This document shows, piece by piece, positions 1 to 6,828 of a DNA stretch of 17,651 nt. Position numbers and translations under genes: made by a program. The stretch is taken from positions 1-17,651 of the forward strand of contig JAZRKT010000136.1 of the NCBI GenBank assembly GCA_045646465.1, written 5' to 3'. Origin of the DNA: UMGS1387 sp045646465. Its GTDB lineage: Bacteria > Bacillota > Clostridia > Oscillospirales > CAG-382. Position 1 is the stretch's first letter, and each line of letters opens with the position of its first letter. The notes beneath the pieces were generated by a model. That model was given only the letters and a program-made list of their open reading frames with translations. It was not told the origin of the DNA and searched no databases.

Positions 1-30
1 AATTCCTTTTCGCCGAAAAAAATCAAAGCA

Positions 31-852
31 TCAATCATAGACAAACGGAATGAATCTGAAGCTGTTATAACACTTTTCAAACAGGCTTCTTTTTTCGTTT
101 TCATCAGCGCTGTCAAATTCATTCCCTTCAATGTAGTTCCAAGAAAAGGTTGCTTCATAGTTGTCATAAAAAACTCTGTTTCTTGCCTCGTCATATTGCT
201 GTTCACCGACAGCTGCTGAGCCCTCCTGGGATTCTATATAATATTTATGAGTGCCCTCCGAATCAATATGATATTCACCAAATAGAGGCTGAGTTAAAAG
301 CTCACCGTTTTTCATATACATTTTTCCGTAAAAAATACCGTATTCATCAGCAGAAACCCTCACATAATTTGAACAAAAGTAAAAGGGCGTATTATCGGAG
401 GCTGACACAAGCAGCTTTACATCAATATCTCTGTAGTAAATGTCATATCCGTCGCCGTATTCCTGCTCGGGAGCCGACACCTTTTCAACGGTGCGTTCAT
501 CGGAGTTTATACGGTAGTATTCATTATAACTGAATCTTCCGCTGCCGTCGTTCTCGCTTCTTACAAGCTCGCATATTCCATCAAAATCAAGGTCAAGCAA
601 GCAGTATGCATAGCCAATCATAGGTGGAAATTCAGGCTTATATGCCCAAGTATCCACGAAGGAAAGATATATATCAATTATTTCTTCTTTGGTAAGCACC
701 GTTTCTTCAGGCTGCTGTATCTGCACTTCTTGCTGCTTTTCTTCCTGTGACGTCACATCAATTGTATTTTCATAGGGCTGCACCACCCTTGTTTTACCGC
801 AGCTCACAACAAAAACAGCACACACAATCATAATTGCCAAAAGCTTTTTCAC
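31..852 (-). CDS. putative lipoprotein with a DxDxDG acidic motif
   Basis: A 273-residue exported lipoprotein of unknown function. I chose the GTG at 852 because GGAAGGAC lies about 10 nt upstream of it and the resulting N-terminus is a clean lipoprotein signal: MKKLL, a hydrophobic stretch, then VVSC with the lipidated Cys at residue 18. An upstream ATG at 885 would add 11 polar residues that spoil this signal. Residues 20-55 are a Gln/Glu-rich linker. The globular part begins near residue 55 and carries D87-x-D89-x-D91-G92-x-x-E95, the shape of the calcium-binding or DLDGDGxxEL repeat often seen in surface proteins of Clostridia. No catalytic motif is recognisable. It lies downstream of aspS in the same direction with no promoter I can see in the 86-nt gap, so it may be read through from the synthetase operon. 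The product class is fairly sure; the function is unknown. Confidence 0.75.
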   Translation of the reverse strand: MKKLLAIMIVCAVFVVSCGKTRVVQPYENTIDVTSQEEKQQEVQIQQPEETVLTKEEIIDIYLSFVDTWAYKPEFPPMIGYAYCLLDLDFDGICELVRSENDGSGRFSYNEYYRINSDERTVEKVSAPEQEYGDGYDIYYRDIDVKLLVSASDNTPFYFCSNYVRVSADEYGIFYGKMYMKNGELLTQPLFGEYHIDSEGTHKYYIESQEGSAAVGEQQYDEARNRVFYDNYEATFSWNYIEGNEFDSADENEKRSLFEKCYNSFRFIPFVYD

Positions 853-883
853 TAAAATTCCGTCCTTCCTTAAATACAAAGAC

Positions 884-923
884 ACCCGACATCCGAATAA
901 TTCTTTCCAATGTCGGGTTTTTT
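884..923. terminator. hairpin between aspS and the lipoprotein gene, possible bidirectional terminator
   Basis: ACCCGACAT (884-892) pairs perfectly with ATGTCGGGT (910-918) over 9 bp with a 17-nt loop. On the plus strand the stem is followed directly by a run of T (918-923). On the minus strand, the direction of both flanking genes, the tail is only GTCTTTGTATTT. It may therefore be a leaky terminator after aspS that lets some transcription into the lipoprotein gene. Confidence 0.6.
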
Positions 924-938
924 CACCGTATCTCCAGC

Positions 939-2723
939 TTATTTATTTTCTTCTACGTGAGTAATTCCAAGCTCGTCCAATGTCTTCTTATCAACAGGAG
1001 CAGGACACATTGTCATAAGCTCTGTTGCATTCTGTACCTTGGGGAATGCAATAACGTCTCTGAGGCTCTCGCACTGGAGCATCTGCATTACAAGTCTGTC
1101 AAGACCTATACCCATACCGCCGTGAGGAGGTGCACCGTACTTGAAGGCATCTGTCAGGAAGCCAAACTTTTCGTAAGCCTCCTCCTGAGACATACCCAGA
1201 AGCGCAAACATTCTGTTCTGCAGCTCAGGGTTTGTAATTCTGATAGAGCCACTGGAAAGCTCAATGCCGTTAAGCACAAGGTCATATGCCTTTGCTCTCA
1301 CCTTTGACTTATCTGTTTCAAGGTATTCAAGGCACTCGTCAAGAGGTGATGTAAAGGGATGGTGCATAGCAAGCCATTCTCCGCTTTCCTCGTCATATTC
1401 AAAGAAGGGGAACTCTGTAATCCAGAGAAGATTGTAGCCTGTCTTTTCGATGCCAAGCTTATTTGACAGTTCAGTTCTGAGAGCACCAAGCTGGGACAGT
1501 ACCTTGTTTGTATTGGTGTCGGCAATAATCATTACAACGTCGCCCGTCTTTGCATCGATCGCCTTTGCAATTGCCGCCATTTCGTCCTCTGTCATAAACT
1601 TTGCAAAGGAGGAGGCAACGCCTTCTTCTGTGTATCTTATCCAGGCAACACCCTTTCCGCCGATACCCTTTACAAATTCCGTAAGCTTATCAATTTCTTT
1701 TCTTGTAAGCTTTGTAACAGCGCCTTCTGCCTTAATGGCACGTACCGAGCCGCCGCCTTCAATTGCGCCCTTGAACACAACAAACTCGCTTGACTTTACA
1801 GCTTCGGTAATGTCGATGATTTCCATACCGTATCTTGTATCGGGCTTATCGCTGCCGAAGCGTTCCATTGCTTCTTTATAGGTGAGTCTTGGCAGAGGTG
1901 TGGGAATATCAACATCAAGAATTTCCTTGAACACTCTCTTCATAAAGCCTTCGCCGATACTAAGCACGTCTTCCATTTCAACAAAAGACATTTCAAGGTC
2001 AATCTGTGTAAATTCAGGCTGTCTGTCAGCTCGAAGGTCCTCATCTCTGAAGCAGCGGGCTATCTGCATATATCTGTCAAAGCCTGCAACCATACTGAGT
2101 TGCTTATAAAGCTGAGGAGACTGAGGAAGTGCATAGAAGGAGCCTTTATGAACACGGCTGGGAACAAGGTAGTCACGTGCTCCTTCAGGTGTGGACTTGA
2201 TAAGCATAGGTGTTTCAATTTCGATAAAGCCGTTTTCGTCAAAGTAGTCTCGTGTAATCTTTGCCACCTTATGACGGATAAGAATATTCTTCATAATATC
2301 GGGGCGGCGAAGGTCGAGGTATCTGTACTTAAGTCTCAGTTCCTCGTTGGACTTACAGTTTTCAACAATTTCAAAAGGAGGAGTCTGGCTTTCGCCGAGG
2401 ATTTTAAGCTCAGTTACGTAAATTTCAACATTACCTGTGGGAATATTTGCATTTTTGCTGTCTCTTTCACGCACCGTACCTGTTGCCGCAAGAACATATT
2501 CACTTCTCGCGCTCTTTGCCTTCTCCATAACGTCAGCACTCGTTCCCTCGTCAAAGGCAAGCTGAACAATACCTGTTCTGTCTCTCAGGTCAATAAAGCA
2601 AAGCACACCAAGGTCTCTTGCCTTCTGCACCCAGCCCATAACCGTTACTGTTTTTCCGATATGACCGTCACGGACGTCACCGCAATAGTCGGTTCTTTTT
2701 GTATTTCCTAAAAATTCAGCCAT
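939..2723 (-). CDS. aspS: aspartyl-tRNA synthetase
   Basis: Class II aminoacyl-tRNA synthetase of bacterial type, 594 residues, the normal length; it charges tRNA-Asp with aspartate in the cytoplasm. The N-terminal OB-fold anticodon-binding domain covers about residues 1-105 (GWVQKARDLG, then FIDLRDRTG). Motif 2 is FRDEDLRADRQPEF (225-238), a bacterial GAD-type insertion lies roughly at 290-410, and motif 3 is GIGLDR (538-543). The RDLG loop has Leu at residue 38, where the characterised non-discriminating enzyme of Pseudomonas aeruginosa has His; this hints at an enzyme specific for tRNA-Asp, as an inference from one position only. The ATG at 2723 has AAAGGAGCT just upstream. It follows hisS by 27 nt in the same direction, the common hisS-aspS arrangement in Bacillota. 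Confidence 0.98.
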   Translation of the reverse strand: MAEFLGNTKRTDYCGDVRDGHIGKTVTVMGWVQKARDLGVLCFIDLRDRTGIVQLAFDEGTSADVMEKAKSARSEYVLAATGTVRERDSKNANIPTGNVEIYVTELKILGESQTPPFEIVENCKSNEELRLKYRYLDLRRPDIMKNILIRHKVAKITRDYFDENGFIEIETPMLIKSTPEGARDYLVPSRVHKGSFYALPQSPQLYKQLSMVAGFDRYMQIARCFRDEDLRADRQPEFTQIDLEMSFVEMEDVLSIGEGFMKRVFKEILDVDIPTPLPRLTYKEAMERFGSDKPDTRYGMEIIDITEAVKSSEFVVFKGAIEGGGSVRAIKAEGAVTKLTRKEIDKLTEFVKGIGGKGVAWIRYTEEGVASSFAKFMTEDEMAAIAKAIDAKTGDVVMIIADTNTNKVLSQLGALRTELSNKLGIEKTGYNLLWITEFPFFEYDEESGEWLAMHHPFTSPLDECLEYLETDKSKVRAKAYDLVLNGIELSSGSIRITNPELQNRMFALLGMSQEEAYEKFGFLTDAFKYGAPPHGGMGIGLDRLVMQMLQCESLRDVIAFPKVQNATELMTMCPAPVDKKTLDELGITHVEENK

Positions 2724-2750
2724 TTTAAATAGCTCCTTTCATTTACTGCA

Positions 2751-4010
2751 TTAAAATTCAAGACAGGCAACCTTATCCAGCTCAACTTGTCTGCTGTCAT
2801 CTCTGTCGCTCATATTTTTCAAGGTCGCCTTGCCCTCGTCGAGCTCATTATCGCCCACAACAAGAACATACTTTGCTCCAATTTTATCGGCATACTTCAT
2901 CTGGGCTTTAAGACTTCTCTTTACAACGTCGCACTCTGCATACAATCCCTTTTCACGAAGAAGCGTTACTGTCTTCATAGCATACGCCGTTCCTCTGTCG
3001 CCCATAGGTGCAATATAAAGAACAGGAGAAGAATTCTTGGGAAGCTGAATCTCTCCCTTTTCGCCCTTTGCCTTCATAGCAAGCACAATTCTTGTAAGTC
3101 CCATACCAAAGCCTATTCCGCAAAGTTCGGGACCGTCAAGCTGCTGTACAAGTCCGTCATATCTTCCGCCGCCGCAAACAGTGCTCTGTGCTCCTATATC
3201 GTCGCTTATAAATTCAAACACCGTCTTTCTGTAATAGTCAAGACCTCTCACGATTCTGGGATTGATATTATATTCAATACCAAGACTGTCAAGGGTGCTT
3301 TTTAAGGTTTCAAAGTGCGTGCTGCAATCGTCGCAAAGATGGTCTATTGTCTTGGGTGCACTATCTGCTATTGCCGAGCAGACAGGGCTCTTACAGTCAA
3401 GTATTCTAAGGGGATTCTTTTCAAGTCTTTCCTTACAGGTTCCGCAAAGCTCGTCCTCACGGCTCTTGAAGTAATCACGAAGTGCATCGTGGTACTTGGG
3501 TCTGCATTCAGGACAGCCGATTGAGTTGATGTTAAGGCTTGCACGAAGTCCAAGCTTTTTAATTACTCTGTCTCCGAGAGCAATAACCTCAGCATCTGCG
3601 ACCGCCGTCTCGGCACCGAACATTTCTATACCGAACTGATAGAATTCACGGCTTCTGCCTGCCTGGGGCTTTTCATATCTGAAGAACGGGCCAAGGTAGT
3701 ACAGCTTAAGTGGCATAGGCTCATTGAAAAGACCGTTTTCGATAACGCTTCTAACAACGCCTGCCGTTCCTTCGGGGCGAAGGCAAAACTCGGTTCCCTC
3801 TCTGTCATTGAGAGTGAACATTTCCTTCTGTACAATATCGGTGGTATCGCCCACGCCCCTCTTGTACACGCCCGAAAGCTCAAATGTAGGAATTCTGATT
3901 TCGTGAAAACCTGCATTTCTTGTACATTCTCTTACAACCTCTTCAATTTTATGCCAAATGGCAGTTTCTTGCGGCAGAATATCTACCGTTCCTTTTGGTT
4001 TCTGAAACAT
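2751..4010 (-). CDS. hisS: histidyl-tRNA synthetase
   Basis: Class II synthetase that charges tRNA-His, 419 residues, full length. Visible signatures are the ATP-binding LRPEGTAGVVR region (77-87), motif 2 FFRYEKPQAGR (109-119), the histidine-specific RGLDYYRKTVFE (255-266) and motif 3 GIGFGMGLTR (298-307). A C-terminal anticodon-binding domain follows from about residue 328. The insertion domain has four cysteine clusters (C166/C169, C189/C192, C206/C211, C226/C229) that could bind zinc, a pattern I know from clostridial HisRS. AGGTGA precedes the ATG at 4010. It sits 42 nt after the HTH regulator gene and 27 nt before aspS, most likely in one transcript. No T-box leader or other RNA switch fits in the upstream gap. 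Confidence 0.98.
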   Translation of the reverse strand: MFQKPKGTVDILPQETAIWHKIEEVVRECTRNAGFHEIRIPTFELSGVYKRGVGDTTDIVQKEMFTLNDREGTEFCLRPEGTAGVVRSVIENGLFNEPMPLKLYYLGPFFRYEKPQAGRSREFYQFGIEMFGAETAVADAEVIALGDRVIKKLGLRASLNINSIGCPECRPKYHDALRDYFKSREDELCGTCKERLEKNPLRILDCKSPVCSAIADSAPKTIDHLCDDCSTHFETLKSTLDSLGIEYNINPRIVRGLDYYRKTVFEFISDDIGAQSTVCGGGRYDGLVQQLDGPELCGIGFGMGLTRIVLAMKAKGEKGEIQLPKNSSPVLYIAPMGDRGTAYAMKTVTLLREKGLYAECDVVKRSLKAQMKYADKIGAKYVLVVGDNELDEGKATLKNMSDRDDSRQVELDKVACLEF

Positions 4011-4052
4011 TTTGTCACCTGATTCCTTTATGTGAAAATTATTCTTGACATT

Positions 4053-4439
4053 TTATTTCTGCTTTTTGAAGTTAAGCAAATAGTCTACAAAATCATAAAC
4101 TGTTTTTTGCTGTCCCCTTGACAGCTTATCGTAAAGGCTCTGTATATCAAAACTTTTACTTTTAACGCGAGTCTTTGATTTTTCTTCGTTTTCCTTTTTA
4201 TCGTTTCCGCAGGCGAAAAGATAATCTTCAAGCTCTACTCCGCCCTCGCTGTTTTCAGCAAGCTTGGTGAGCAATATTCTTCCCGGAGGATTATCCTGCA
4301 GTCCCATTTCAAGCTTATGAAGCTGAACATAGCTGACACCGCAATCCTCGGCAAACTTACGGGTTGTGCGGCCTGCACGCGCCTTTTCAAGAAGCATTGC
4401 AAATATTTTTTTATTGAATCCGTTATTCTTTGTTCTCAC
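4053..4439 (-). CDS. helix-turn-helix (XRE-like) DNA-binding protein
   Basis: A 128-residue probable transcription regulator. I place the start at the GTG at 4439 because GGAGG lies 5 nt upstream; the TTG at 4451 would overlap that ribosome binding site. Residues 24-60 (TTRKFAEDCGVSYVQLHKLE, then the NPP turn) form a Cro/XRE-type helix-turn-helix: the alanine in FAEDCGVS and the recognition-helix-like YVQLHKLEMG fit the family. A lysine/glutamate-rich linker (80-97) leads to a short helical C-terminal module, SLYDKLSRGQQKTVYDFVDY, like the dimerisation tails of small clostridial HTH proteins. It is first in the probable hisS-aspS transcript and is transcribed divergently from the AI-2E gene; a near-palindrome at 4542-4560 is a possible binding site. 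Its target and signal are not known. Confidence 0.8.
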   Translation of the reverse strand: MRTKNNGFNKKIFAMLLEKARAGRTTRKFAEDCGVSYVQLHKLEMGLQDNPPGRILLTKLAENSEGGVELEDYLFACGNDKKENEEKSKTRVKSKSFDIQSLYDKLSRGQQKTVYDFVDYLLNFKKQK

Positions 4440-4470
4440 GTCTGCCTCCAAGGTACATCTTAACTACGTT

Positions 4471-4499
4471 ATTCTATCATACAAATACTTATTTTGCAA
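4471..4499 (-). promoter_or_regulatory. sigma-A type promoter for HTH regulator-hisS-aspS
   Basis: Reading the minus strand, TTGCAA (4494-4499), a 17-bp spacer and TAGAAT (4471-4476), with TG one base before the -10 as in extended -10 promoters. The predicted start of transcription lies about 25 nt before the GTG at 4439. The spacer contains the 10-mer ATCATACAAA (plus-strand 4476-4485) that recurs at 4554-4563. Confidence 0.75.
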
Positions 4500-4541
4500 G
4501 ATGTTTTTTTGTTTTTCTTCATTTATTTGTATAATTATCAC

Positions 4542-4560
4542 GTATCATTGACAATCATAC
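4542..4560. promoter_or_regulatory. 19-bp near-palindrome, candidate operator
   Basis: GTATCATTGACAATCATAC: two 9-bp arms around a central A, matching at 8 of 9 positions. It lies between the divergent HTH and AI-2E promoters, 31 bp upstream of the AI-2E -35 box. Its right arm carries ATCATACAAA, also present inside the HTH promoter spacer. A role as binding site of the neighbouring HTH protein is an inference. Confidence 0.45.
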
Positions 4561-4591
4561 AAAAGAATTTACATTATTTACCATAAAACTG

Positions 4592-4620
4592 TTGTAAACC
4601 GCAAAAAAATATGTTATAAT
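4592..4620 (+). promoter_or_regulatory. sigma-A type promoter for the AI-2E gene unit
   Basis: TTGTAA (4592-4597), a 17-bp spacer and a perfect TATAAT (4615-4620), preceded by TG in the extended -10 position. Transcription would start near 4627, about 24 nt before the GTG start of the AI-2E gene. It is the only clear promoter before plsY and the PLP-enzyme gene. Confidence 0.8.
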
Positions 4621-4650
4621 GAATCAATATTAGCGTGGGGGAGTGGTACT

Positions 4651-5943
4651 GTGCGAAAAGAAGTAAGACCCGAAATGAATAAAAAATATAATACAATAGC
4701 CTTGTATACCCTGTGCGTGGCGTTGATTATTGTGTGCTTTATTCTTGCAATAGTGTACAGTATGCCCATAGCAAGCTTTCTTGCAAAGCTTATGTCCATA
4801 CTGTCTCCTGTGATGTACGGAATAGTTTTTGCATATATTCTATGCCCTTCGTGTAACTTTTTTGACAGAGTTCTGGGCAAACTTAAGGGGGATAAAAAAA
4901 TCCACAAATATCTGCTGAATCCTATAGCTAGAAGAGGCGGAATTGTAATTACCTATGTCCTTTTTGTGGCGGCGCTTGTGGGACTGTTCTATATAGTTAT
5001 ACCTCAGATATCCGACAGCTTTAACAGCTTTTACGATAACTATAAGATATATATAGCAAGAGCAGATGCTTTTCTGCGTGACCTTGGAACCAAGTTCGGC
5101 TTTATCCCCGAGGATGTGCTTAAAAATATCGAGCAAAGCCTTGTTTCGATGCTGGAACGCTTTGTTGAAAGCTCGCTTAAGCTTGTTACGGAGTACAGCC
5201 CTGTGCTTATAAATAAGGTTTCGGGCATTGCAATGGGCGTGTGGAATATAGTTCTTGGTATTATAATTTCCATATATGTGCTTGCTGAAAGAAAGAATTT
5301 TATGAGAGCAGGAAAGAAGCTTGTTTATACCTGCTTTTCAGTAAACAAGGCAAACAGTATATGCCGTGCCATCGGCAAAACACATAAGGTTTTCGGAGGC
5401 TTTGTCAACGGCAAAATCCTTGACTCGCTTATTATCGGAATCCTTTGCTTTGCGGGAACATCAATTTTGCAGATTCCCTATGCACCTCTTATAAGCCTTA
5501 TTGTGGGAATAACAAACGTAATTCCCTATTTCGGTCCCTTTTTGGGGGGTATTCCTTCGGTTATTATCGTGTTCCTCAATGACCCCATCAAGGCGGTGTG
5601 GACAGCAATATTCATACTTGTTCTTCAGCAGCTTGACGGAAACTATATAGGGCCAAAGATTTTGGGACAGACTATCGGCGTTTCTTCCTTCTGGATTATT
5701 ACAAGTCTTCTTGTAATGGGCGGACTTTACGGCGTTGTGGGAATGATTCTTGCAGTACCGCTGTTTGCTTTGCTTCAGATGCTTCTTACAAAAATCTGCA
5801 ACGGCGTTCTGATGTCAAAGGGTATTACCGTGACGGACGAAAAGGTGTCTGTAATGGAATTTGAAGACCCCCTTGATTTTGATGATGATGACGACGACGG
5901 CGATTACGACGATGATTACGAGGTAGTAAATACCGTAGAATAA
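4651..5943 (+). CDS. AI-2E family transporter-like membrane protein
   Basis: A 430-residue integral membrane protein of the AI-2E (PerM/TqsA/YdiK) superfamily. The name comes from one E. coli member linked to autoinducer-2; other members are described as cation antiporters or small-solute exporters, so the substrate here is open. Hydrophobic segments lie near 15-37, 47-66, 97-118, 190-212, 257-310, 313-328 and 345-380, with a soluble helical region at 119-185 as usual for the family. The hallmark NVIPYFGPFLGGIP (289-302) and QQLDGNYIGPKILG (326-339) are intact. The GTG at 4651 is preferred because GGGGGAG lies about 8 nt upstream; the in-frame ATG at 4675 has none. The C-terminus (about 402-425) is a run of Asp, possibly a cytosolic acidic tail. 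It is first in a unit with plsY. Confidence 0.9.
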   Translation: MRKEVRPEMNKKYNTIALYTLCVALIIVCFILAIVYSMPIASFLAKLMSILSPVMYGIVFAYILCPSCNFFDRVLGKLKGDKKIHKYLLNPIARRGGIVITYVLFVAALVGLFYIVIPQISDSFNSFYDNYKIYIARADAFLRDLGTKFGFIPEDVLKNIEQSLVSMLERFVESSLKLVTEYSPVLINKVSGIAMGVWNIVLGIIISIYVLAERKNFMRAGKKLVYTCFSVNKANSICRAIGKTHKVFGGFVNGKILDSLIIGILCFAGTSILQIPYAPLISLIVGITNVIPYFGPFLGGIPSVIIVFLNDPIKAVWTAIFILVLQQLDGNYIGPKILGQTIGVSSFWIITSLLVMGGLYGVVGMILAVPLFALLQMLLTKICNGVLMSKGITVTDEKVSVMEFEDPLDFDDDDDDGDYDDDYEVVNTVE

Positions 5944-5958
5944 GATTTACTTTTAATT

Positions 5959-5985
5959 AAGGAGGAGGCACCGCAAGAAAGGTGC
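5959..5985 (+). promoter_or_regulatory. plsY: Shine-Dalgarno followed by a small hairpin ahead of plsY
   Basis: AAGGAGGAGG (5959-5968) is a near-perfect Shine-Dalgarno but lies 27 nt from the ATG at 5996, too far to work directly. Between them GCACC (5968-5972) can pair with GGTGC (5981-5985). Folding this stem would leave 10 nt between it and the ATG and place the strong site at a workable distance. The weaker AAAGGTG (5978-5984) is 11 nt from the ATG and would be partly hidden by the stem. Confidence 0.45.
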
Positions 5986-5995
5986 AAAATAGTCT

Positions 5996-6808
5996 ATGCT
6001 TGAAAAAATCGGTGATATTTACGTAAACGGACTGTTTCCCGACATTGCAGCAAAGAGTACAATAGGAACGGCTTTCCTGTGTGCGGGAATTGTTCTTACG
6101 ATGCTTATAGCATATATACTTGGTTCGTTTAATTTTGCACTTATACTGTCTAAGAAAATGTACGGCGAGGATATACGCGACCACGGAAGCAAAAACGCAG
6201 GTACCACCAATATGATGCGTACCTACGGTAAAAAAGCGGCTTTGTTCACAATCCTTGGCGATATTGCAAAAGGTCTTGTGTCGGTAATTGCAGGAAGCTT
6301 TCTTTTGGGAGCCGCCTTCGGCGGAGGCTACTTTGCGGGGCTTTGCTGTGTAATCGGACACGTATTTCCGCTGTTTTACGGCTTTAAAGGCGGTAAAGGC
6401 GTTGCAACTGCAGCGGCTGTAATTCTTATGGTTGACCCCTTTGTGTGCCTTGTGGTGCTGGGAATATTTATACTGACGGTTGTGCTTACAAGATACGTTT
6501 CTTTGGGCTCTTGCTTAGGTGCGGCGCTGTTTCCGTTTCTTACCTATTACCACGTTGTGGGAAATCCTGCATTTCCCGGCGGAGCAATAGCTTTTGTATG
6601 TGCTTTGATTATGGCGATGATTGTTATATGCAAGCACCACACAAACCTCAGACGTCTTGCTAACGGAACTGAATCAAAGTTTAGCTTCAAAAAGAGCAAG
6701 CCTGCAGAAGAAGAAAATGAAAATCAGGCTGAGCAAGCCGAAAATTCCCACTCATATACAGCAAAGAAAAAAAAGAAAAGCCACAAATTTACAGCTAAAA
6801 AGAAATAA
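5996..6808 (+). CDS. plsY: acyl-phosphate:glycerol-3-phosphate acyltransferase with a basic tail
   Basis: PlsY transfers an acyl group from acyl-phosphate (made by PlsX) to glycerol-3-phosphate, the first step of membrane phospholipid synthesis. The three family motifs are visible: GSFNFALILSK (43-53), the SKNAGTTN block (65-72) followed by MMRTYGKK, and GHVFPLFYGFKGGKGVAT (121-138); GDIAKG (88-93) also fits. The core has about five membrane segments. At 270 residues it is longer than the usual roughly 200: an extra 20-25 residues at the N-terminus and, from about residue 225, a charged tail with Glu-rich and then Lys-rich parts (TAKKKKK, FTAKKK) that is not part of the enzyme fold. The start at 5996 has an unusual ribosome binding site, listed separately. 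It follows the AI-2E gene by 52 nt and precedes the PLP enzyme by 20 nt. Confidence 0.95.
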   Translation: MLEKIGDIYVNGLFPDIAAKSTIGTAFLCAGIVLTMLIAYILGSFNFALILSKKMYGEDIRDHGSKNAGTTNMMRTYGKKAALFTILGDIAKGLVSVIAGSFLLGAAFGGGYFAGLCCVIGHVFPLFYGFKGGKGVATAAAVILMVDPFVCLVVLGIFILTVVLTRYVSLGSCLGAALFPFLTYYHVVGNPAFPGGAIAFVCALIMAMIVICKHHTNLRRLANGTESKFSFKKSKPAEEENENQAEQAENSHSYTAKKKKKSHKFTAKKK

Positions 6809-6828
6809 TTATTACGGAGGATAAAACA

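Noticed and set aside
7..19. TTTTCG-C-CGAAAA palindrome at the left edge of the window
   Set aside because: It is short and AT-rich, and its context is cut by the window edge, so no role can be supported.
853..885. Longer N-terminus of the lipoprotein from the ATG at 885
   Set aside because: The extension destroys the lipoprotein signal, and the ribosome binding site GGAAGGAC fits the GTG at 852.
2100..2711. 203-codon open frame on the plus strand within aspS
   Set aside because: It is a shadow of aspS in the opposite strand, with no ribosome binding site or recognisable protein features.
4440..4451. TTG start at 4451 for the HTH protein
   Set aside because: It would lie over the GGAGG that serves the GTG at 4439, and it has no ribosome binding site of its own.
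5878..5925. Microsatellite-like GAT/GAC run as a DNA repeat
   Set aside because: It encodes the acidic tail of the AI-2E protein with mixed Asp codons, so it is selected or tolerated at protein level and not a separate repeat element.
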